Part shown: in pieces, positions 31,905-42,060 of the stretch
Layout: each line of letters opens with the position of its first letter
How positions within the stretch are numbered: the stretch's first letter is position 1
NCBI GenBank assembly: GCA_022695795.1
Contig: MU404123.1
Span: 124,001 to 188,000 of the forward strand
Direction of reading: 5' to 3'
DNA length: 64,000 nucleotides
DNA from: Biscogniauxia marginata
Lineage: Eukaryota > Ascomycota > Sordariomycetes > Xylariales > Xylariaceae
The notes under the pieces: model-generated
What the model was told of the DNA's origin: nothing
The model's database searches: none
Seen by the model: only the letters and a program-made list of their open reading frames with translations
Program-made: the position numbers and the translations under genes

Positions 31905-33356
31905 TTAAGTCGTTACTTTGGATGGTTTACTGCTCCGGAAAGACCATCTTTTCTTTGTAGTTGTTTCTTGGGCAGTCTTGCTCAATCTCCGTCTAGAAAC
32001 ACCAGCAGCCTCAGTGGTAGGAGACCCAGCGACTTGCTGGTCTTGATTGACATCACCGGTAGTAGCAGTCTTGGAAAATATGCTGCTGAGCCTTCTTGGC
32101 CGTACTGTTTCGACAGACATTTTGACGGCACTTTCCACGCTGCTGGCTGGTGTTTCCATTTCGGTAAATTTCGAGGGGTTAGATTTAGAAAGTCTTCTCG
32201 CTTTCTGTGGGGACTGGGGTTGGTGCTGGGTTCGAGGTTGGGTTTGTGTAGTAGAATCGCTTCGCTTTACGGTATCTATCGATGCCTTCCGCTTCTCCGA
32301 TGATTCATGCTGTTGCGCCGGTAATGGGGGAACTGGAGGGGCATACGATATTTGCTCCGCTGAAATATATTCTTCGGCGGTAGAGGAAGCTGGTGTTGAA
32401 GCAATAGAGCTGGGAGCCGTAGAAACTGCGCCGGCAGTAGAGGTTGCGGATGAAGACGAGGAAAGTTGACCAGATGTGGACTTAGAAGAAACGAGCGAGG
32501 CATACTGCTCAGGTAGATCCGGGACAGGCGGAATGGTCATGTCCATACTCAGCACTCGTCCATTTAAGGGACGAGGGGCTGTAAAGAAAGTGCTTTTCGC
32601 CTGAGGAGGATAGTGTCGATCAGCAGCAGCTTCCGGGTTCTTCCGCGAGTGAGCAGGATGAAGGCGATGTATTTGTTCACTAGTAGAGGAACCTTGGTGC
32701 GAAGAGCGTGGATGATGAGGATGAGAATTAGATTTCAAAGATTTGTTTCTGATCTCTAATTCCTCTTCGGAACTACTTGAATTTCCTGAGCTTCCACTGA
32801 CGGAAACACCTGTTCCTCAATCAGAGGACGTAGCTGACGTGCCATTGAGATCCGTCTTACCTCTGTTTGACATCGGTGTCGTGGTACCAGCTAAAATTGG
32901 CGGTAGAAACTCACGTTCCTTTCCTTTCATGCTTCCTGAGTAGCTGAAATACTCGCTGCCGTCTGGCGTGCCTAAAGACCCTGGGGTGCTAGCCATCTTG
33001 TCGCGCCATGAAGAGGGTATGCTACTATAGCTATAGTTCTTTGGAAGTGGAACGACGGGGGTTGCGTAGACCGAAGGAAATGAGACATATGATAGCGAGC
33101 TTCCAACTCGTGGCATGCCACCCATGTGTGCACTGCTATTTGCCATAGCACTTCTTCGCTTGTTTTGTTCCATGATTTTGGGTCTGTCGTCGTGTTTCCA
33201 GCTGGAAGGTGCCGTAGCCAGGGCGTCGATAGCAGCATGGCTAACTACATGTCTGTACGTTTCTTTCGGGGGTTCCTCTTTCGTTTTCTCTGCTTGCTTT
33301 GCGCTGTGTTCCTTGGCCTGTTGCCGCCCCCGTTTTATCAGAGAGAATACTGACAT
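31905..33356 (-). CDS. Conserved low-complexity fungal protein, 466 residues
   Basis: Two exons, 33356-32861 and 32809-31905, with a 51-nt GT-AG intron (donor GTAAGA, acceptor ACAG). The intron length is a multiple of three and contains an in-frame TGA, so without splicing the protein would stop after about 179 residues. The N-terminus (MSVFSLIKRGRQQAKEH, KQAEKTKEE) is basic and helical. A conserved-looking core reads HAAIDALATAPSSWKHDDRPKI, MPRVGSSLSYVS and VPLPKNYSYSSIPSSWRDK. From memory, uncharacterised proteins with these blocks occur across filamentous ascomycetes. The rest is Ser/Thr/Pro-rich and probably disordered, with a basic C-terminus (KKRWSFRSSKPSK). No enzymatic domain is evident. 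It is the only intact gene in the gene-poor part of the window. Confidence 0.8.
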
Positions 33357-33655
33357 GGTGTCAATATTGATGGATAGTATTGCTGTAACAGATGTCGTGC
33401 TTGCTCAAGAAAATGAATGTGATCTTCTAGGATATAGTATATGAGATAAAGGGCCACGATATTCTTTGATAATTCAGTATGGTAGCGACTGTATATGATT
33501 GATTTTGAGAGGTGTAGTCACTGTGGAAATATGATATAGCAAGACTTGCCGGTTGCGTTCAATACAGCTGTCTTGGAGTAAACAACTTTCATGAATAGGA
33601 GATGAGTCTTTGGCCGCATGGGGAGGCAGGATGTTTTATGTGGTTATATACAAGG

Positions 33656-34293
33656 CTAGAACGTGGAGGCAGGAAAAGGCGGCGCGAACGGGCACACACT
33701 AGGTGCGCAATCTAGTAGCATCCACCCTCTCTTCCGGGGACCTGTGAAGATTGGGATTGGACGAAACACTTCTTGGCTAGATAGATGGTTAGGAATGAGA
33801 AAGGTGGAATTCTCGATCGACTTTGTCAGACGGCGTACGAAGTTGGGCAGTGAATACACAAGAGAAGATGCGGATGGGAGGCTTACCCCCACGAGCCAAA
33901 GGTTTATCTAGGTACTCATTCTCGCAGGACCGTAAGCGAGGGGCGACTGAGCAGAGAGTTGTGGTGTAGCCTCTCAGCGTCCATTCCGGCTTGCGTTCTG
34001 ACAGCATGCTAGGGGTGCATTCGCGGCAAGCTGAATCCGAGACGTCCTGCCAGGTCTGATGGAAGAATGATAGAGAGGAAAATATGATGGAGGGACATTG
34101 ACAGCATGCATGCACGATCCTGGGCCTCGTATTGCTGGTCAGCGCCCCTTTTGGGAAGGACTGTACATGAGGCACGCTGATACGTCCACCATGGATTCTC
34201 GCTTACCTCGACCGTACCGGTACTAGTTGTCCATGGATACCAGGGTGTTCGTTCGGGTAGACAAGACAATAGCGCAATGGCAAACCCGACCAT
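33656..34293 (-). CDS. Speculative three-exon small protein, 120 residues
   Basis: Candidate exons 34293-34207, 34046-33887 and 33771-33656 join in frame through GT-AG introns of 160 and 115 nt (donors GTAAGC and GTAAGC). The product has a short hydrophobic start (VGFAIALLSC), a middle with SACRECTPSM, TTLCSVAPRLRSCENEY, and an end with LLDCAPSVCPF. It has seven cysteines in total. I recognise no family. The introns are longer than usual for this window, the hydrophobic start is weak, and other acceptors are available, so the model is uncertain; the open frames alone do not prove a gene. Confidence 0.25.
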
Positions 34294-37200
34294 GTAAATT
34301 CAGCTTGGGCTAACGCGTAACAACCCAAGGAGCACTAGCTCACAGGTGCGACGGTGCGACCTAGGCGCCATCGATAATGCTCCGACCATGTGGTGCCATG
34401 GTTGGAAGCGCACATGGCCTACAGTAGCCGGGGCTGGGTTAATATCGCAAAGTATTTCGTAGTGCAGGTTAGACATGCAGTCGAGACCAACCCTTGTCCC
34501 AGTGCAACAGCAGGTTTGCAAGGGGCATCCCTGAGTGTTTGCGCAGTGCCTAGGCAGATAAATTGATCCTGCCAGATACCACTGCAGGAAAGACCTGGTC
34601 GGGACGATCCCAGGGCTACGGATCGAAAAGAGAGGATTTCATAAAAGATTGAGGTTGAATTGTATGTGAGTAGGATTTGGCTAGTGGGATGGAAGAGAGA
34701 CCTACGCAGTACCTTAGGTTAGGTCAGGGGCTACGAGATAAGGTACCCGTATTAGTACTAGTAGTACTTAACTTGCATATTCACCTAACACCTTCAGTGA
34801 TCAGCAGCACATGTACTTAACGGGGAGTGCTGGTTGAGGCTCCGACCTAGTCTCTTACATACAAGTCTACAACTTCTGATCTTTGAGGCATCATCTCAAA
34901 AACATATACTCCGGGATAGCCTTTTCAATATTATCTTCTAGTAACACGTCAATTCCAACTCGCCTGCAAAGTTGTGTTGTTCTTAAAGCTCCCAACTTCT
35001 TTGGCTGGCTGACTTCACAAACTGCATCTTCAGCTGCATGCAGCTAACTTATGGACCCGGAACCGTAGTTCGACCCTATCATAGCTTGGGGGTCTCGTAT
35101 CGTCTCGATATCTTTTCTCCGATAGGCTTCCGTCCAACTCCGTATTTGGTCCCCTAATACCTACCTTGTGTGGTATACTTCTACCTCAGAGTTCCTCGCC
35201 CAACGTGCAGCGCGGCGCTAACTGTGCGAGAACATAGACTCGGTGTTTCTTCGTTGGTATACTGTTCGTTCTGGGTAGCTATACTCCATTCAGGAATGAC
35301 ATATTATCTCAATTACATGTGAACATGATTGATCATAACTGGACAAGGGTGTAAACCCCTCAATATTCTGGACTTGATTTTATGCTACCTATGAACATCT
35401 TAAATACAATAGATGTTCTTCTCGTCTTCATTAATACCGTAGTTTGCCTAAATGGAAATCCTCGGGTTTCATAATATTGCGGCTCTCGAATAACAGTACA
35501 TGGTAATACTATGTAGAAAGATCGCTCCGCTTTAACAAAATCAATAGATCTAAACGCAGATACCTTTCAAGGCGACCTGATTACCAATATGGAGTTAAAG
35601 ATAAGAAATAAGATGCCACAGCACGTCTTAGGTCATCACTGTTAGCCACTCCGGTAAATGCAGAATTCAGGGGAATTAATTATTAGATTTTGACAGGGAT
35701 TTAAGCAACTCTTCGTCATAGTCTCCTTATAGTCACGCCACCTGGTTTTATCTCATAAGTATTTTTACGACTTATTCTTATGCGGACTACTTGTAGCTAC
35801 AGTAACTCTTGATAATCTTACGCCGTGATCGAGGGAAAACCCAAGAGATTTTATAGGTCCGACTAAATAGGCCCTATGATGATATCAACGAATGGTATGA
35901 GACTATTTGCATCAAATTTGATAATTAATACCTTTTTGTAGTGTGGTTTTTTCATCGTACAGCTCACCAACAGCTCACTTTAGATTCCTCCTTAGCGGTA
36001 TCACTCCAGTCTTTCTTATCTCCCGTCTTAGCTTTCGAGCTAGCCCCATGACCCGAGGTCTTGGTATTGACTAGTACCTATTATCATGCCTTAGCCGCAA
36101 ATATTTAGCTTCCGGTGCCACGTCAGTGCCGCTTCGGTGGTTCCGGATCTCTAGATTCCCGATAAAATTAACGTTGCTCCGTCTTACAAGCTATAGTAAC
36201 TAAGGTCAAAGTACCTGTTGCCTGAGTCGCACATGCGGGTCATGGTATGGCTAGATCTTCAATAATAACAATGTGTTAGTCCCTCGATAACGATATAGAA
36301 ACGAATTATTTAACTAGGCAAGACACCAAGATAATTATAACCAGATGTTTACTAACTAAACAATTATTCTAGTCTACCTATGTACCAGTGATCTGTATTG
36401 GTAATTAGAACCCTGGGAACTGGACCCCGGACACGATCTAATGTTGTATGTTGTATAACAGAAAGCCTAGGCAATCATAAGTTATTTCCGTCATCTCCCA
36501 ATATTTACCACATAACGAGATCTTCTAGGCCTCGGAATTGTTCAGCACGCATTAGAACTATGATTTTCGACTTTGAAAAAACATCAAAGGCTGTCCTAAA
36601 AAGAGCTGTATATGTAAGCTAGTCCAGAATGGTTTTGTTTATTAATATAGAGATAAATATAAATAACTCAAGCTTATTTCAAAGACGACCAGACTCACTG
36701 TTATGAGAATCGATAACTAGGCTGATGTTAACCGAGACGGTAAAATCTACACTATTCTCTTAAATCAAGACTTTTCCAGGAGATTGGCTACGAATAACAA
36801 CAAAAGTGACGTGTGGTAAAATTAATAACTAAAAAGTAATCTAAGTGGTTATAAAAGGCAAATATACATTCAGGGACACCGTCGATGGTCATTTTATATA
36901 ACCTTCTACAACCCTCGGCGTTTCTAAGCATACGACATTGTACAGAATTTTGTGTTGGGTCATTGAGTTTAACGAGCCTGTAATACATTTATAATACCTG
37001 CCACGAGATTCCTTTCTGGTAACTCACTCTACTCGTCGACTAAAGGCTCATAAACAGATACCAGATGCCAAAATTGATCCTCTTTACCTAATGTTTGCCA
37101 GGTTGGTGACTTCCCAGATCGTTATTCAGCGTTTTATTCTATATCCCCTTCAACCCTCCTTCTTTCTACCTTCTACAGCACTTAGATGAGTTATAAGATG

Positions 37201-38194
37201 AGTGAGACTGTCAGCCATTGATTTCCTCGTACTGTTATAAATATATAATTTACTACCGAGTCGCTTACGCGGAGGCCATTAATTAGGGTAATTACCATAC
37301 TGGACTTAATAATACGATAAACAAGCCCACACTTCAATTAACCGTGGCATCAATCGTAGCACTAGATACGTTGCCTAGGGTGCTGATGTGAACGTTGATA
37401 TATACTATTTCCTAACATGTGATAATGTGTTAGCTCTAGGATTAGAAGGGTTGGACAGTGTTTGAATAATATGCTTAATAAATTATCTGTTGAGAGGCCG
37501 TAATCATTGAGAAAGTTAGTCCGAGTTTGGAGCGTTCCTTCTATCAATAATTTACAAAAAAAAAAAAAAAACTAGATCAAGAACTATGAGGGATTGGATA
37601 ATCTGGACTCAATGGCATTGAGCGTCGAAAAAAAAAAAAAGGATCTTCGGTGTTGTATCTCCCTTAACGGTGTTATTAAAATGGTCACATTTGCCGTACA
37701 GCTTTCGAGGAAGACTTGGGAGTTTACAGACTGCTATCGAGTGAAGCAGAGCACCTCGGGTAGAGCAGATCAAAGGAGTCAGAGAGATCAACCCGCCCGT
37801 TTCATCTCATCTCAATTGCTTGAATCGTGATAAATAATATAACCTATCCGTCGCCCACCCCTAACAATACTACTGCTAGTTGGCTTCGGCGAGTGATTTG
37901 AGGCCTCACTGGACATTCAGACTCGGCCGATGGCACTGAACTTACCTATGTACAATGCACTGCCGACCATGTCCTATGCTCGTAGGACCCTCACTACAAC
38001 TGCCACTTCATCACCATAATGTGAGCAGCTCTCTGTCTGTCCCACTGTGACTACTTATGCACGGATACTTGATATATTCTCTATTCATTGCTCAGTACAA
38101 TTTAGTTCACTCTAGCTCAGTAGTTTCAGGCGATTTTGAGGATCTATTACATTAGCTTTTATCCTCAACTCTAAGTAATCTGCAAGGAAATAAA
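34294..38194. other. A/T-rich gene desert
   Basis: About 3.9 kb without a credible gene. It contains A runs of 16 (37556-37571) and 13 (37628-37640). Frames are closed by stops throughout, with abundant TAA/TAG, as expected of old, mutated repeat DNA. No domain could be read in any of the short frames. Confidence 0.5.
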
Positions 38195-39290
38195 TAGAGA
38201 CATACACACCATATGTAACCCGAGATACGCCATCGACCTCATTAACAATTCTGCGAGAGATAGACTGTAGTAGGCGCCAGGGGAATCCACACGCTTCGGC
38301 ACTCATGAAGTCACTAGTGGTAACGGCACGAAGGCTATACATTTAAGCTAGCATCGCCCTCGATAAGAAAAAAGTGAAATTGAGAAGGAAAAACAGGGCA
38401 TCCGTAGCTGATATGGTAATGTTTCCGTACACACGGCTGTCTCTCATGACTCCGACGGCTTTAATGAGACCAATTCGTTAGTATGGACTCTTGGAATTAT
38501 CACATCCTATCCTCAGGCCGACTTGTGCTGATGTCGAAGTTGATAGATCTTATTATACGTATCCTTATTAGTATCAAGGCCAGCGTAGGCCTGGGACATC
38601 TACAACGCAGACTCAATTAGACTTTGTTTCATGAAGGCTAAGGGAATATTTACCTTGTTATAGATACCGGACTCCTACTGGCGTAGATATAGTCGGCTTT
38701 CCATGCGATATCCACTCTCTCTTGAGTAACCTCGCCGAGAATGCGGGTAGCGATACTAGGGCCGGGAAGGGGTGCCGCATAATAAGATATCGACGGATAT
38801 TCAACTCCCGACTTATGGCTCGAACTTCGTCCTGTGGGTTACATGAAGGTGACGAGAAAAATCCAAAGCCGAAATATAGCATACTTTGAATAGTAAGCGG
38901 AGCGGCTCCAAAAGTTGCAAAGGATTTTAAGTCAGTATCGGTTTTTTTTTTTCCATACCTATATACGGCAGGATCAAAAATAGGGGTTGGGAAAAGTACT
39001 TACACACAGGTCTTGCTACAATAGTTAATATCCGTCAATATATAAGTCAAATAACTCCGTCAACAAGGCTCAACTCACACTATTCATCATGCGCTATCAT
39101 CGTTAGAACATCATCATGTACGTACGTATAGGCAAAGAAAATGAAGGCAGGCTTACCTCGGGCAGTCTGCCAACGTTGTGGTGAGCTGTATTCAGGATTA
39201 GCGATTGCACATTCATGATAACACGATCCTAGAGCCTCAAGCCCTTGTGGCCACTTACTCTTGATCATCGCTGAAGGACCTCTGTTAATG
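38195..39290 (-). pseudogene. Decayed GMP synthase (C-terminal half)
   Basis: Reading the minus strand, blocks of the C-terminal half of glutamine-hydrolysing GMP synthase appear in correct order: GPSAMIKS near 39265-39290, DEVRAISRELNI followed by RHPFP near 38765-38835, then after a one-base frame change SIATRILGEVTQE and VDIAWKADYI, SQAYAGLD near 38585-38610, VGVMRDSRVYG near 38425-38460, and LRAVTTSDFMSAEA, SRRIVNEVDGVSRVTY at 38210-38340. These correspond to the ATP-pyrophosphatase linker and dimerisation domain. The highly conserved final K-P-P-x-T-I-E segment is missing, the HHNVGG block is lost, and the frame is broken at least at the PFPG site (one base missing). The N-terminal glutamine amidotransferase part is not convincingly present. 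It looks like a partial, non-functional copy of a gua1-type gene. Confidence 0.75.
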
Positions 39291-39762
39291 GGTGAAGGTT
39301 AGCTTGAATTCACATTCTTGCTTCGTTTGTCAAGGAAATAGCGCGGCCACTCAGCCACTCCCCTAGGACGGATGTCTCTAGGGGTCCCGTGTTTACCGGT
39401 ACCCACGAAGCACAGAGCGGGCTCTACTCGGTAAGTGTTGGAATATTACTCACCGGAACAACTGAGGCAAGTCAGTGTCTATGAAGCTCATAGATCTGAG
39501 AAACATACTGTTATCAATGACAAATACCCCTGTACTTTCTTGTTATTAAACGGTTTGCTACCTAGAACATCAGGTTCCGAGGCCCTTGCAGAGTGGGGAC
39601 ACTGAGCTCAAAGACAGCGGGATCAACATCTTTATAGATCAGCATAAGTTGCTTGGCATCAGTGGGAGAGAATTATTACGGGCGAGCCCCCGGAAGAGGG
39701 ACCTAAAGACAGATTTATAGATGTTGATTAATAGGGGAAAGGTGTTATGCGCCTTATCTTAG
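39291..39762. other. Interval between GMP synthase relic and LTR
   Basis: About 470 bp. A short minus-strand run near 39600-39640 reads DPAVFELSVPTL, which is reminiscent of the amidotransferase domain of GMP synthase, but the continuation does not match, so I leave it unassigned. Confidence 0.3.
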
Positions 39763-39897
39763 TGTTGAATCTGGGGTTATATGACCCATGGTCTCCTGTA
39801 TATATGTATATGTAGATGGGCTTCACCCATCTACCTAGGCTCACATCTTGGACTAATACACTTGATTCTGTCCTCATATCTTCGTCTAACATCAACA
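39763..39897 (+). mobile_element. Solo LTR, copy B, with 5-bp target duplication
   Basis: A 135-bp segment begins TGTTGA and ends TCAACA. It is flanked on both sides by the same 5-mer, CTTAG (39758-39762 and 39898-39902), as left by retrotransposon integration followed by LTR-LTR recombination. The sequence is similar to copies A and C. It contains a perfect 8-bp inverted repeat, TAGATGGG and CCCATCTA around a CTTCA loop. Confidence 0.85.
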
Positions 39898-40387
39898 CTT
39901 AGTGAGGCTTATATTTCAACAAGAGAAACGAATATGGATGTCAGGGGGACAGAGGAATTACCTCTGGACAGAACGATACCCTTTGGCTCCTAGGTAAGAT
40001 CCACGAGTTTCATGATACATGGAAGCATTTCACACACACTAAGATATATAAAACATACCTATCAGTAAAACAATTCATAGACTAGACACAATTCTACGGA
40101 ATCTTAATTAAATGTTTCAAGACCAAGGGCTAGGTCAGCGGCAGAGCCAAGATTGATCGAGGACGTCCATCAAGGGCGAGGAATGCACCAGCGACTACTG
40201 CTCTCCTACTCTCACGCCCACCCCGAGAGGTCCGGGAAGGCCCAGTGGCCAAACGCCCAAGGCGACATACTGGGCGGTCTCCGGTGCAATGAGTACGGCT
40301 ATCTCGAGCCAGCTGTCCCGAGCACGAACCTCTGCGAGGAGGACGTCGGTGGCATGTAGATCTAGAACGACCTCGACGACATCTCGG
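39898..40387. other. Interval between two LTR copies with a GC-rich island
   Basis: The first 240 bp are A/T-rich. From about 40150 to 40387 the DNA is GC-rich and nearly open in three frames (one plus frame has QWPNAQGDILGG and LCEEDVGGM; the minus strand is also open), which suggests a fragment of former coding DNA. I could not assign it to a family. LTR copy C begins at its right edge. Confidence 0.35.
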
Positions 40388-40520
40388 TGTTTAAATATGG
40401 GGCTGTACCCCTGTACGATCCATGGTCTACTGCATATATATGGGCTTCGCCCACCTACTATAGACTCACCTTAGACTAACACACTTAATATCATCCTCAT
40501 ATCTTCGCCCTATCTCAACA
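40388..40520 (+). mobile_element. Solo LTR, copy C
   Basis: A 133-bp segment begins TGTTTA and ends TCAACA and is similar to copies A and B, with the block ATATGGGCTTCGCCCACCTA and CCTCATATCTTCGCC. The flanking 5-mers (CTCGG and ATCCA) differ, so no target duplication is visible; the copy may be older or rearranged. Confidence 0.7.
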
Positions 40521-41701
40521 ATCCAACGACTTGTACGCCGAGCGCCCGTAGGCGTCGCAGGATTAAATGTGAGGTTTGAGAACCCGTTGTTGCCGCCTCC
40601 GTTAATAAAGAGAAGTCGTACATTTGGGGATGATAGTGGCTCTGACCGAAACCCAAAACTAAGATGGTCTGCATCGCCATATTGTCATCTCTAAATGCGT
40701 TCTAATATAGACGGATAGACCGTAGTGTTGCCTGTGCCTGTGCCCGTGCCCGTGCCATGTCCCTTGTCCCCTGTTGGCTGTGCCCAGCAGCCCGTAGTTG
40801 GCCAGAGTTGAGTCGAAACCGAGTGCAGCAAGGGAAATTCGATTGCAATGGCCGGCGAAAGAGCTCGATGGCGAAGCCGATGTGGTTTCTCGGGTTTCTC
40901 GTGCAGACAATGCCATCCAGTAGCATCTGTCCCTGAAGACGATGCCCTCTTTCAAGCTGGGTCGAGGACACCGAACGCCATTCCTTTTAGTTTCTCTTGA
41001 TGCGTAGCATTTCTTTATCCACGAGTATATGTCTTCTGAGACGTTGATGGTAGGCTGAAGCTGGTTTCTTATCGGATCGCATTATGGGAGAGTCTGTCGG
41101 GGAGCTCGTCGGTAAGCTTATCGTGGCACCTCGAATGCAGTTCGTGGTGTGAGGCTCTTCGGCCTCTAGGCTGGTAGCCATTTTGACTGATTTCCGAAGC
41201 GGCAGTATTGGCGGCGCAGTGATGATGATAAACGCAGGGGACAAATATTTTTTTTTTTGTCTACCACTTAATGCCCCTCGCCTTATCTTATCTCCAGATA
41301 ATAATGGGGCCGACCTGCAGAGGTAGATCATACATGTGGGGTGCAACAGCCTCGACCCACTCAAAGCTACCTAACCTTAAGGTAGGAGGTACCTGATAGC
41401 CCGCAAACCACCCGCCCAAAACACCCATGCCGGGCATCGTATACTCAGTCACAAACCCAGCCACTCGACGTTTTGGGTCAGTGGCCAACCGGCTTCAATT
41501 CCTAGGTGCCAATTGATAAACACCAGCAACACTGGCCAATATGCTGCCGGGCTTCATAATCTTGACGGCTTTTTCCGGGAAGAAGAATAGATTGAAGGCA
41601 TGCCAATCGTCACTGGCTCACCCCTGGCTGTCAAGATTACCCTAGAGCCGCTACTCTTAAACACATGACTTTCAAACCAGTGGGAAAGCAGTGATACTAC
41701 A
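40521..41701. other. Gene-relic region with a short GTGCC repeat
   Basis: About 1.2 kb. A hexanucleotide repeat of the form GCCTGT/GCCCGT lies at 40730-40757. A minus-strand frame 41181-40987 (64 residues, start in good context, ending DKEMLRIKRN) is open, but I recognise no family, and flanking frames continue with stops. The stretch is GC-richer than its surroundings, which fits decayed genic DNA. Confidence 0.35.
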
Positions 41702-42060
41702 CTGATCGATGCCCCGTTGGTCGCCATCCCGATTTACTTCCCTAACCACTGGACTATCGCCATTGCCGGTTATCGTCATGCCTCGCTTCATTTTATTTGA
41801 CGCTTAGATGGGGGGCAGATCTGACAGAACTGAAAAGGCTTTGCTTGTCAACGACATTACGGGAATCCACTTGGACGTTATGGCTCAAACATTTCGCGCC
41901 AGAATGAATCCTGGACTTGCGGTATCATCGCCCTGGGTCACCTGAGAACGTTCGTTTGGCGATGCCCCCGATTACCAACCGACGACTCCGACAAGACCAG
42001 CGTGTCTCGTTGGCTTCAAGTCTTACAGCGTGAGCTTGGCTCCCCTTACTGCCGACACCG
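41702..42060 (+). pseudogene. Relic of a Ulp1/C48-like cysteine peptidase
   Basis: The plus strand reads PLVAIPIYFPNHWTIAIAG near 41710-41780, then after stops and frame changes QNESWTCGIIALGHLR near 41900-41945 and SVSRWLQVLQREL to about 42050. The order His in N-H-W-x-x-A-I followed by Cys in W-x-C-G-x-x-x-L matches the catalytic core of SUMO-protease-like (Ulp1) peptidases, which in fungi occur in many lineage-specific proteins and in some DNA transposons. The stretch between the two motifs has TGA and TAG stops, so no active enzyme can be made. Confidence 0.55.

Noticed and set aside
32817..32819. Premature stop in the 31.9-33.4 kb gene, suggesting a pseudogene
   Set aside because: The TGA lies inside a well-formed 51-nt GT-AG intron whose removal restores a continuous protein.
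39600..39650. Possible glutamine amidotransferase fragment belonging to the GMP synthase relic
   Set aside because: Only about twelve residues (DPAVFELSVPTL) agree and the expected C-Y-G-x-Q block does not follow; too weak to include.
39763..40520. LTR copies B and C as the two ends of one small retroelement
   Set aside because: Copy B alone is flanked by a perfect 5-bp duplication, which shows it is a solo insertion; the 490 bp between the copies lack a primer-binding site or polypurine tract that I could recognise.
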